Part shown: in pieces, positions 35,001-45,500 of the stretch
Layout: each line of letters begins with the position of its first letter
Numbering within the stretch: position 1 is the first letter of the stretch
Source of the DNA: Cyanoderma ruficeps
Taxonomy: Eukaryota > Chordata > Aves > Passeriformes > Timaliidae
Assembly: GCA_008694505.1 (NCBI GenBank)
Contig: VZDJ01000623.1
Location: forward strand, 19,277,754-19,341,753
Direction of reading: 5' to 3'
Length of the DNA stretch: 64,000 bases
Translations under genes and position numbers: made by a program
The notes under the pieces: model-generated
The model's database searches: none
The model's input: the letters and a program-made list of their open reading frames with translations, nothing else
What the model was told of the DNA's origin: nothing

Positions 35001-37360
35001 CCCCAGGGCACTGGCACAGCAGTGTGCCTCAAGAGGTGGCAGCTTGGGTTGCTACCAAGCTCCTGTCTATTTTTCTTTAAGCTGTGGCAATAGTTGGTAT
35101 TTTAAATGAAGCACACTCCCTGAAGTTTCAGTATACCTGAATCTCTATTAAATTAAAAACCACTGAGCCCTCAGAGCCACAAGGAAAGCTTGAAGGTGCG
35201 AACTTAGAAGACCCACAGACTGAGAAATTTAAGTGTCAACAAAAAGCATCTGACATTTTATTCATTTTTAAAGCTTGTGGCATTTAAGCCAGCTCTGAGT
35301 GAGGGAGGTGTGGGGGAGCAGGTGACTCAGGAGTTGGCTCTTAGGCAGCCAGTGCCTGAGTTGGCACAATTTGGAAAGATTGTGTTCCTTCCAGTCTCAG
35401 GAGGTTTGGAAGCTTTTCCAAAAATATTAACAGTTCCTTTTCCAAGACTTTCCAATTATTGTACTTAAGCCTGGCAGAGTAAACTGCTTGGTGGGGCCTA
35501 CTGTCACAGCTCTTCCAGTCTCTCACTTTCTAGCTCAGCTCCAGGAGTAGTGGCTCTCAAAACTGCCGCAAAGTTTTTGACAATAACCTTCTGTCACTGC
35601 CACCTCCACCAATCTTTCGAGCCAAGAAACGTATATGCTTCTGACCTGCACAGCCCTCGGACACAACCAGTTCAGCCTCAATAAACAGAAATTGGGGAAA
35701 GGACTCTCAGGCATGGTTTCCTTCATCTACATCATGTAAATGTCCTCCTGCCCAGGTCAGTGGTGGAGACAAAGTGGACGGGGCAGATGAGCACAGAGGC
35801 AGCATTCACACCTGCACACACCCTAAGCAGTCCAGGCATTCTCCGTGGCAGCTTGTGACCTCTCCCCTTATTTTTATCTCAAGGAAATTTGGCACAGAAC
35901 CACAAGGACGCAGGTCTTTCAAAGCATCTAGATGCCTGTAGAAATGCATTATAATATCTAAGCAGTCTGGGGACTCCAGGCCAGGTCATCTCTAGCCAGC
36001 AGGTATGAAGCTGCTGATAAACCCCAGCTCTCTACATGGCTCACACGAGAGCACTTTTCCCCCAGGACTCTGCTTTGTCATGGCCGGCTGTGACCACAGC
36101 TGGCCTTTTCCTTCTGGGTGCTGCAGCCACCACAAGGTCCCTGCTCTGTGGGCACCCCTCACTTACATGGTACATAAATAAGCACAGGGTTAGTTTAGTT
36201 GTTCTACCCTCTTTCATACTTCCTTCTCCTGGCTGCTGCCCGCTAGTCATCTCCTGCCCACCTCCCACCACCAAGACATCGCATGGCATGACCCATCCCC
36301 TCCAGTGAGCCAGACTGTGATCTAATGTATGGATCACTTGTTAACGCTGCAAGTGCCTCGCTTCCCAAAAAGCAAACAGGGAGCTCAGAAATAGCACAGC
36401 TACACCCACTCTATCCAAAGGCTCAAGGCTGAGGTCTGTGCACCAGCATGGAATTCAAACCGCCACCCCTCCCTCCGACCACAGGCGTCGGCAGCATTCA
36501 TTTCCCAGGAGATGCTCCTCACCAGCTCCCATCCCTCACTGCCTCGAACCCCAGAGCTGTGCAACTTGTTGAGCCCGGCAGGAGCGGCCTCTCCGCACGT
36601 CTCTGAACGACCTTGACCATCCGAGGCTCTCCCTTCCTCTGCCTCATCCTCTCACACTGCCCTCATCTCCCATCAACATGGCGATGAGAGCCCCGGCCTC
36701 CTCCGGTTCTGGCTATTCCCGTGTAATTCCCCGGCATCCCGCACGAGGTTCGGGTGGGTATTTGCTGTTTCCCTTAGTACGTTCAAACACACGCAGTCAT
36801 GAGCTCGCTCCACTGCTGCACACCTCACTCGCAGCTGCCGACAAATATCCCCCGGTCTCCATATGACAAGGAGGAGAAGGACAGGCTCTGCCACCGTCTT
36901 GAAATTTAAGAAGGCTTTTATAAGCCATACTACCATCACCCAAAAAAACGCCTTGAACATCAATCCCCCGTTTACCATCCTAAACCCTGGGACAAGCAGA
37001 GTGCGGCGCCGCCAGCGAAACAAACCTCGTGATCAATACCCTACAACGCGGACAGCATCATGTGCATCATCATCAGGCCACGCGCACGAAACCAAAATCA
37101 ATCTCGCGACCTGCGACAACCTCTCCCAAACTGTGCGCCCCCCCCTCCTCAGGCAGAGCCGCCGAAGGGCCGAGCAGTGGCCCTGGCGGGACCACCACCG
37201 CATCCATTCATCCATCCATCCATCCCCGCGGCAGCCGCACGCCGGCCGCGACCGCATCCCTCCCCACAGCCCTCCGCCGAAGCGCCCGGGGACCCGAGCG
37301 GGGGCGGGAGAGAGGGCGACGAGGAGCCCCCGTTCGCCTCCCTACCTTTTTGGTGTCCAT
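29085..37360 (-). CDS. SLC2A3: SLC2A3 (GLUT3) facilitative glucose transporter (10 exons, 488 aa)
   Basis: Twelve-helix plasma-membrane uniporter of the class I GLUT family, a high-affinity hexose carrier in neurons and embryonic cells. Coding exons: 37360-37346, 34461-34366, 33066-32906, 32621-32381, 32205-32043, 31399-31212, 30838-30734, 30315-30214, 29979-29776 and 29276-29085. All introns are GT-AG and the phases join without error. Exon 1 encodes only MDTKK, as the short first exon of human GLUT3 does. Visible family marks: an N-glycosylation site NKT at about residue 44 in the first outer loop; RFGRR after helix 2; GRR again in ERAGRR after helix 8; PESPR after helix 6; the QLS glucose-selectivity motif at 278-280, followed by Q281, Q282 and N287; N316; GPGPIPW with E379 and W387 in helix 10; and [11 protein letters not shown] after helix 12. 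The C-terminal tail ends PMVELNSK. At 488 aa it is slightly shorter than human GLUT3 (496), mainly in the tail. The identity is firm; a GLUT1 or GLUT4 assignment fits the N- and C-termini less well. Confidence 0.96.
29600..29757 (-). repeat. CR1 LINE 3' fragment, antisense, in SLC2A3 intron 9
   Basis: Plus-strand phrases such as CTTCTCAAAGCAGGGACAAC, TCTTCAAAGATG, TTCTGGACACCTATTCCAAT and CTCTCACAGTG follow, in order, the antisense of the CR1 3' untranslated end. The copy is truncated and diverged. Confidence 0.7.
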
Positions 37361-37496
37361 CGTTGGAGGCTCCCGGCGCACGACTGCCGGCGAACGGCCG
37401 CCCGTCCGCACCTAACGGAACCCGCGAGAGGAGGAGGCGGCTCCGCGCCCACCCACGCCCGAGACCGCCCCGCGCACGCCTCCCGCGCCCGCCCGC

Positions 37497-37506
37497 CCAT
37501 TTATGG
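37497..37506 (-). promoter_or_regulatory. SLC2A3: Perfect CArG (SRF) box, also TATA-like, in SLC2A3 promoter
   Basis: CCATAAATGG matches CC(A/T)6GG exactly and stands alone in a very GC-rich promoter, 137-146 bases upstream of the start codon. The ATAAAT core could equally serve as a weak TATA element for a start near 37470. The sequence does not say which. Confidence 0.5.
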
Positions 37507-37547
37507 CCTCAGCCAGGGGAGGGGAGACGGCGGCGAGAGGAGGGAGA

Positions 37548-37555
37548 GGGCGGGG
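37548..37555. promoter_or_regulatory. GC box (Sp1-type GGGCGGGG)
   Basis: GGGCGGGG lies about 190 bases upstream of the SLC2A3 start codon and about 45 bases beyond the CArG/TATA-like box, a usual place for an Sp/KLF site. Confidence 0.4.
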
Positions 37556-37838
37556 CTGGGATGCCACCGAACACCAAAACACGGCAATTGCTAAGCATCT
37601 CCCCCCCCCCGAGCTCCCGCCCCTCCGTGACGGGAATCTGCGTGCGGGGCGGCCGGGCGGTGATGGAGCGGGCCGGGCGGGGGCGGCGGGGCTGCCATGC
37701 GGCGGTGGCCGCGCTCCCCGCGCCGCAGGGGCCGCACAGACACCGCACAGGGACCCGCCACACCTCGGCTGCCACGCGCGAAGTGTTGGCTAATGGCGCA
37801 GTCGGTGCTTCGGGCGGCTTGCACCAACGGCGGCTGCG

Positions 37839-37846
37839 TGACGTAA
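37839..37846 (+). promoter_or_regulatory. CRE-like site TGACGTAA
   Basis: One base away from the palindromic CRE, at the far edge of the SLC2A3 CpG island about 480 bases upstream of the start codon. GCGTG, a hypoxia-response core, overlaps its left side. Both assignments are motif-level only. Confidence 0.3.
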
Positions 37847-38179
37847 AGCGACGTCTTTATTTATTATGTGCTGTGTGTAAAAATAAATGTCTTTATTATT
37901 CCGTCTGTAAGCCGAAGCAGCAAGGCGGGCAGGGACGGTGCAGAAGCAGCCACACGAACAGCACGGGCTGTATCCTGCATGTGCTCTGTCCGTCCTCCCA
38001 CCACCTCGCAAAGCTGTGGATGAAGTGCAGTTCTGGGTAGCTGCGTTTCGGGGAATTTTTTGTTTGTCTGGTTGCCAAAAATATATTTTTCATACGATGC
38101 TAGAATGTGTGGGGGCGAAGCTGACCTGGATCTAGTCCCAGACTTATACCCTTCCTTCCTTCCTGCCTTATAAGGGCAC

Positions 38180-38448
38180 GTAGTGACAGGACATAGGGGA
38201 ATGGCTTCAAAATGACAGCAAGTTTACATTAGATAATAATAAGAAACTCTTTATTGTGAGGGTGATAGGGCACTGACAGAGATTGCCCAGAGAAATTGTG
38301 GATGCCCCATCCCTGGGAGTTCATAAGGCCAGGTCGGATGGGGCTTTGAGAAAAAAGTAGAAAATGTCACCGCCCACGGCAGGGAGATTGAAGCAAAATT
38401 ATCTTTAAGGTCCTCTCCAACTCAAACCATTCGATGAGTCTGTAATTC
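38180..38448 (+). repeat. CR1 LINE 3' end
   Basis: Follows the CR1 3' consensus in order: GGACATAGGGGAATGGC, GATTGCCCAGAGAAATTGTGG, CATCCCTGG, GGCCAGGTCGGATGGGGCTT, CACGGCAGGG, ATCTTTAAGGTCCTCTCCAA, CTCAAACCATTCGATGAGTC. 5'-truncated, as most CR1 copies are, and moderately diverged. Confidence 0.92.
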
Positions 38449-40845
38449 AATCAAACCCTACTGTGCTCCACATTTACTGTCCATCCTTCAGGTCAAATAA
38501 TTGCCAGACTCTTCCAGGAGAATAATGAAGAGCTGTGCTTTGAATCAAGCAAAAGTGCTGTTAAACAATAGAAGTCTTCACTGAATTAAGAATCTGTCAA
38601 GGACTTTGCAGAAAACAGCAGCAGCTGAGGGGTGGGGGCAAGAACAGTGGGGGGGAAAAGCTGACTTAGCCTGTTTTTTATTGTTGCGAAAAATATCTTA
38701 AGACCAGACACCGCCTTTGCAACCAAATTCTGGGGAACTGGAACAATCACATTTGAAATTCGATTCTGCTGTTTATGTGGTGTTGTCACCTGGCCACACG
38801 TGGAAATTAACAGGTCAAAGCTTTCCTTCACTCACTCTCAGAAACACCCGTTTATTTTATGGCATTTATGGGGGAGAGTGATAAATTCCCTCATGGGGTG
38901 TTTATGTGTTGTATTATTTGATAAATACCTCATGGGTATTCTGTGTGTTGTTAAGATATTATTGCCAGCAGAAAACGTGTGGAAGGGCACGGGATGCCTG
39001 CAGAGTCCTCTGCTTCGGCTGTGTGACAAAAGCACCTCTTCACACTCCCAGGGGAGCACGGAGAGACAATGGCAGAGGGAGGGCCCCAGCTTAACCCTCT
39101 GCCCCAGCTACTCCCCGGCCCCTCACAAGAGCCATTAGCACATCAAAGGTTCCGTTTTCATACACCCGGAGGAAAACAGGGACACAATGCCAGGTGACCA
39201 CCCAGATTAAGGACCCCCTGCCTGGGCCAGCAGCTCAGGAGAGCCATCAGCCCAGGTGTGACATTCATCACAAAGCCAAAGCTGGAGCAGCTTTCAAACT
39301 GTGAAAGAGGAGGTGCCACGGACACCTTACAGGATGCACAGGAAGAGCATTTTGGCTTTGTACAAGACTTACTATGGGATGTTTACGAGGGAAAACAAAG
39401 TGGGGAAAGGGAGAGATATGGGGCAAGAAGGGACAGTTGCATAAAAATTCTTGGCTGACCAGCAAAAGTGTCCAGCCTTGTCCTGCACTTGGTTAGCACA
39501 GTTTGCCCTATCTCGTTATTAAATCCTATTTTTAGTTGTGAGGTGCTCTCTGTAGGGCCAAGTACCACTGGTGTCTCCTTGTCTCTAAGGGTGGGGCCAC
39601 GCCAGGTTGGCTCCTGAGGGGATTTGGAGTGTCCTGGCCATCCATGCACACACCTCTGTGTGTGTACCAGCAACAGGAGTGGGGCTGCAGCCTTGTGCCA
39701 GCATCAGAGACTGGTGTCTGTATCAGGCTGTCTGAGCCCAGCTCCTTGGAAGGATCCACCTTATCATATTTACAAGTATATTCCCCACTGCTGGAGCTCC
39801 ATCCTGCTCCTCCTGTGAGGTCACTGGTGCTGTTTGTATAGCTGCACCGTGTGCTTGTGGAGCTCTGTGAGGCAGCCGTGCATCCGTGTGCCCCTGCAGT
39901 GTTTATGCGTGGGTTCACTCACGGGCCTACAGGGAATACAGGGTCATTCTTGCTACTGGGAGCAAGGAGCTGTGTCAGCCTCACCTCTGCCCTGCTTAAT
40001 TCCCTAACACTTTGTTTGAGTAGTTCTGGCTCTCATTTTTCTTTTTCCTAGCTTATTTTCCATTTGTTTCCAAGCATAGCAAGCTCCACGTTGAATCGGA
40101 TCACCCAGCTGTCCCAAACCCTGGCATTAGCTCTGGAAATATTCATTTAGTTGTTAGTGTGAGAAGTTGCCATATTTTTGGAGGCTTTAAGCATATTCAC
40201 ATTTCAGAGACAATCTTTGGACTGCATTCTTCTGAAATGTCCTCATTCGTTGTTCATTCTTAACCCACGTAAGTCTGTTGCAAATGCTGAGCAATCCAAA
40301 CTTCAAGATTAGATTAAATACATACACAGCTACCGGTCCAATTTAGAAGCAATAGAAGTTTAGCTGAAAATAAAATCTCTAACACATAATGCAGAACATC
40401 ATGGGTAGCACGTCTTTATTTAACAAAGCTGGAGAAGTAAACAGTAATAAGAAAGACTTTCTCAAGCTCAAAATGCATCACCCACTTTCCCTGAGGAATG
40501 TGCGGCGAAATACCCATTTCAGTGAGTTTTTCCCCTGTGCGCTGATGCTCAAATATTTTGATTTGAAGTTTGCATCACAGCCTGTTCCTCCCAAACACCA
40601 GTTTTGTTTCTGTCCTAGGACACACACCTACCTCCCACATCGCAGCTAATTCTTCTGAAGGTCGGCTGTTGGGGGAAGTACCTTAACACCTCCTTAGCAG
40701 AGCTATCTGATACTGCGCCAAAACTATTCATCCAGTCTTTTTGTGAATGTATTCTGCAAAGTGCAGTAACTTTGCTAGGATGGAGGCCCAAGGCATGTGG
40801 GCAGCCAGACCTCAGGTTGCTCGGGGAAGGGCCAAGCAGAACCGG

Positions 40846-40912
40846 TCCCCGGTAGAGCCTGATGCCGGCTGCCCCACATTAAACGCCGGTATCCTAACCA
40901 CGGAGCTATGGG
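40846..40912 (-). tRNA. tRNA-Glu-like fragment (pseudogene or tRNA-derived remnant)
   Basis: On the minus strand CCCCATAGCTCCGTGGTTAG, GGATACCGGCG and following bases resemble the 5' half of tRNA-Glu (GTGGTTAGGATTCGGCG in the gene family), including the box A region. The 3' half is poor: box B appears only as GGTTCTGCTTG and the acceptor stem does not close. Not a working tRNA gene on this evidence. Confidence 0.25.
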
Positions 40913-41734
40913 GATTGGGAAAGGCTTGCCTTTTGCTTAACAAGCTTTTTCCTTTTTAGCTCTGAGAACGCTTGCATGTCTAAACTAGTGCATGCCAACC
41001 AGCATTTCACTTCCAGGGAGCTTACATTTTCTGAGAAAAGCTGGCTTAATCAGAGAACCCCTATCTAACATTAAGCAAGAGCTCCAACAATGAGCAAGCC
41101 TGTTCTTATTTTAATTTATCTCAGGGACTGGAGCTGGCATGTGACCCCACAGAAGCACCTTGCTGTGGCTTTTTGAGAACATCAGTGGAGGTCCAGCAGG
41201 TACAGTTCTCTGGCAAACCCATTCCATATATAAAGGCCTTGCCTCAAGGCATAAATGAGAAGAAGGTGCTAAAAATTAGGTGCTAAAAAATAAAAAACAC
41301 ATCATTTTTGGTCCTGTCCATGCCTCTACAACCTAATGGGAAAACAGAGTGATCAACAGGGATTGATCAACCACAGGATCATCACACAGTTGTCCAAACT
41401 CTTGGCAAGCTATATTTCGCCTACTTTATTGAATCTGCCCAAGATGCAGTTCAGTGGTGCTGCCCTATATGATGAAGCTCTTTCTAGTCTCTCTTTCGCC
41501 TCCAAATTTGGAGAATCCTATCTCGTGTTTCTTATTTTGCCTGGAGAACAAATTCTTCAGAGATAAGAGGAGTGAGGGGGGGGACAAGGAGGATTATTAT
41601 GCAGTATTTGCCTTGAGAGCTGATTTTGTGCTTTTCTGTTTGTTGTGTTTATAACAAAAGAGCATTCAGAACAAAGGAGAGAGGATGAGAGCCAGCACGG
41701 GCCAAATGCTTCCCCCTCAAGCCATGAGTAACTT

Positions 41735-42005
41735 TTATTGTTGAGAGGAGGTTAGGAGGAGGGGGAGGAAAAAAGGAGGAAAGATAAAAGAGAGAAACAA
41801 GATGATGGCTGGGATGTAGGTTGGCCTGTAAACAACAGGAGGTTAAGTGAGTGAGAAAAGAACCAATGGAGAGACTGAAGGCAAAAACAAAAGGACATAA
41901 TGAGGTGAAGAAAGAAAATACTAAAGCAGATTAGAAGGGCAAGGCAGAGGAATAGAAGAGAAAAGGAAGGAAAAGGTTGCAGCAAAATATCAGAGGAAAA
42001 AAGAT
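41735..42005. repeat. Purine-rich tract
   Basis: About 270 bases of mainly A/G sequence on the plus strand (GAGGAGGGGGAGGAAAAAAGG and similar). Low complexity, no gene. Confidence 0.6.
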
Positions 42006-43779
42006 AACTTGTGAATAGTCAGAAAAGATGAACAGACAGAGAGGTAGAGGAGGAAGCTGCAAAATTACCCAACTGAAAAAGCACAGATAGACGTAGCACT
42101 GGAGAGATCACGGCAGTAAACCAAAGCCACCTTTAAATTCTGCCCTCAGCCACGGGGCAGTGTAGGCTGAAGCTGCTCTCTGAAAGCTTTGGTCATTAAG
42201 CTGGCTGGTTAATCTCAAGTAAAATGAAGTTAAAAGTTTTAATACTTTCACCGTTGCTTTCAAAAGGGGTAAAAAAAAATCAACGGAAATCAATATTTAA
42301 TGCTTAAACAATGATTTGCAAAGAGGAACTAACGTTATTAAAAGAATAAATAGTTCTGCAGAAACCCACATGCTGAAGAGGAAACCAGCATCCCCTTGAT
42401 AATTCTATCCTGGTGCTATGTGAAAGACGTGACAACCCCTTGAAAGTCCTCTAAGGTTCCCTAGTCCCATTTCCTATAACGCTGCAGGCCTTGTCCTCTT
42501 CTTTTGTTCTGACTAGAAAAAGACTCCTGGCCAGCATCTAGGCCACAAGCCTGCTTTTTTCCCTGATTAATGTTGCCTCGTGAAACGAGGCTTTCTAGCA
42601 AAGAGAGGAGCTATATACCTGTACATTTGCCTTTTCTCGAGCTATTTATTTATCTGCTGTTATTCTAACATTGGTTCGTATCTCAGAACAGCAATGATTA
42701 AGTATGTGCATGTGACTCACAGAGGATGTTATAAATATACTTTTTTTTTTTTTACACCACAAGCAACTGCCCTTCTTATGACCTCTCTCCATTTTTGCCT
42801 TCTTTCCTCTGGAATGTACAGGTGAACTACAACTGAAACTGCTCCCATGTCCCAGTCATGAACTGGGATGCTACAGCATGTGGGGTAGTGGAGACAGCAG
42901 CAGAGCTGTGATGGGAGCTCAAGGGTGAGCTAGCAGGAGGCTGCAGGAGTGAGAGGGTTTGGCCAAAACATATGTGCTGTGGGTTTTTTCTATATCAGTC
43001 ACTCCATCTCACTGTGTTTTTCTCCAGCCTAAGCAAGAAACTAAATTTGAAGGGCAACGTAAGAAACCAACCTGGCTAATGAAGTTCAGTTAAAGACCAT
43101 CAGCATAAGTAGAGAAAAAAAAATTGTACCAAGATGTGAAATTACAAAGGGAATTTCCTAGCAAAGTACTACAGGAAGACACACCCAGTTCAGGAGAGTG
43201 GTTGGAGTAGGGGTCAGTTCATGAGGAGCTCTGGAGAGGAACAGAAGTTATGGGATAGAAGGAATTATAGTTGCCTGTTATCTGAGCCTCCCTTCCTTCC
43301 TTTTCTCAAAGGCTGAGGAGTACATGCATAAGGAATGGGTTGTTTCTGCTAAGTCTTCACAAAACTAATCTTTACTTCATACCGGTCAAGAAATTACTGT
43401 AGTCAGATGGAAAAATGTTATTCTTAAGAAGGGTGGGACATATTTTTTCTCTGGAAGACTTAAGAAGAAATTCTCTTTGGTACGTGCGGGGCACGGTGCC
43501 AGCCTGAGGGAAGGATGACGGGAAGTTTGACGAATGCAGCTCGACAATGTGCTCTAGCTGTTTAACCAGCTGCAGTGTTTCAGTCACACAGATACCGATC
43601 AGAAAGCAAAGGCTCCCTCACATTTTATGCCCAGCCTGGTCAATCCAGCACCGGTGGAATGGGTGCTGGGGAATGCTGCCTGCTGGCACGCAGAGCCAGT
43701 CCGGGCCTGCACCCATGGCACGGAGTGGAGGTGTTTCATCAGTGTGAGCTGCCTTATCTCACATTATCCCCATTTAGGC

Positions 43780-45500
43780 ATATTTCTCACACCCCATTAG
43801 CAAGAGAGAACTACACGCGGGGCCAGCACATACACACGGAGTGTGGAGAGCTGAACCCACCCACTAGACCTACACACGCCCCACCAAACACACACATTAA
43901 CTAACACACGTATCTTGACACAGCAGCTTAGACATAAAAACACAGACACACCGGGCACCAGCAGAGCTGTGGATTCACAAACACCACTTCTGGAGGCATT
44001 TCTCACCAAGCCATGTTCTGCTCCCAGGTACCTGACCCGAATCACACTACATTTTCCAGCAACACAGCGAAGAATTGTAGCCTGGGGCGGAGGGGAACAG
44101 AGACTGTGAAAATGGCTGAGATCACAAGTAATTACGGCATCAGAATTCCCAGGAAAAGAACCCTGGCTAACCCTTCTCTACTCCACTCACTAATGTAATC
44201 TAAAGTTAGCTGTAAACACTCAGCGAGACCTGAGCCTCCCCCTATCCCTATGCGGGCTAACAATGGCTAAAGCAGACTAGCTCACCTGGGTTTATCTATC
44301 ATTCCTCTCCCAGCAGGAGATGCTCTGAGCTGCCCCGGGGCAGTGCTCCCCTCTCCCCATACGCACAGCACCCTGTGCTTGCTGCTCAGTCACCAGGAGC
44401 GCCAGGAGCAGCCCGTGCAGGTCAAAAAAGGGGGCGACGGGAAGAGTGTTCCAAAGCCCCGCACACTGCTCCTGTGCTGAGATCCAGGCAGAGCAGATGA
44501 GGAGAGACAAGAGAGATTAAACCGGTCCTCAGGAAGACCTGCCTTATGCTGCCAGCCCTGCTCTCTTTTGCCATCAGGGTAAACCACCAGAAAGGGGGCA
44601 GAAGGGATTCCAGCATGCAGCCTCATCATCCCATCCTGTCCCATTCCATCCCAGCAGTTCTGCCCCACTCCCCCTCAGAAACAGGTGCCAGCAAACCAGG
44701 ATGGGTTATCTCCTTCAAGCTGTCCCCTCATGCTTCCTTTTCAGGGGGATATCCCGTTTCCTGGTTCATGCTCTCTTGTCCCTTCCCCAGCCTCCTTTCT
44801 CACTCTCCAGTGATGCTGCCCTGCTGCTGTAAACCCATCTGGCCCTTGTATTGCTCCCTCTGGGTGCTCCACACGCCCTTCTGTCCTCCTCCAGGATCAT
44901 TCCTTCACCCTTTCATGGCTCACTTGCACTCCTACACATTCGTGTACCTGCTTGCCCGTGGCCCTCCTCACCCCTTTGAAAACCCCTTTGAGTGGTTGCA
45001 TTCAGCCAGCCCAGCTGTGCAAGGATGCTGTGCACAGCTGCCCAGGTGTGTTTTGGTGGGCAGGTGGAGGATTCTCTGGGGCCTGCTGCATAACAGTTGC
45101 GTTTCTATATAAAATGTTCATATCTGAGCAACTTTTATGTTCTGACACATAAACAGACATATAATGTGTGGTGCTGCATACTACGTGCACAAACATTAGC
45201 ATGCCTGAGATTACCAGTGCATGAATTCGTAACACTAATAACATCACCATATCAAAATGTGTCCATATTACTTTTTGTCTATATATATATTGATGCATGT
45301 GCTTTTATTTCTGAGCTTACATTTAAATACCTGAAGATATTTGCATACATGCAACTTTGTACATACAAAGGTATGTAGATACACGCATGATCAGGAGTGT
45401 ATACATAATATATAGATGTATTTTTGTTTCTGTTTGCATATCTCTGTTTGCTTGCATTCATATATATATATATTTGTTTGTTTGTTTATATACATCTCTG
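43780..45500. other. Intergenic DNA with CA-rich and AT-rich simple sequence
   Basis: 43820-43950 is rich in CACA and ACAC strings without forming one clean microsatellite. 45240-45490 is AT-rich, with (TA) runs at about 45279-45290 and 45461-45472 followed by (TTTG)n. A 188-codon frame at 44546-45112 (+) has no recognisable domain and is probably chance. Confidence 0.5.

Larger units (their letters stand above)
37080..37850. other. CpG island over the SLC2A3 promoter and first exon
   Basis: Dense CG dinucleotides and high GC from intron 1 through exon 1 and about 450 bases upstream. A short (ATCC)n run lies at 37204-37226. Typical of a broadly used promoter. Long open frames here on both strands follow from base composition. 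Confidence 0.8.
38449..43779. other. Gene-poor intergenic DNA upstream of SLC2A3
   Basis: No supported exon over 5.3 kb. Frames such as 39532-39918 (-) and 38800-39138 (+) have no recognised domain. The stretch contains the tRNA-like fragment and the purine-rich tract listed separately, and a T12 run near 42742. Confidence 0.5.

Noticed and set aside
37060..38040. 326-codon plus-strand open frame across the SLC2A3 promoter
   Set aside because: Arg/Pro-rich composition follows from the CpG island. No domain is present, and it overlaps the promoter and exon 1 on the opposite strand.
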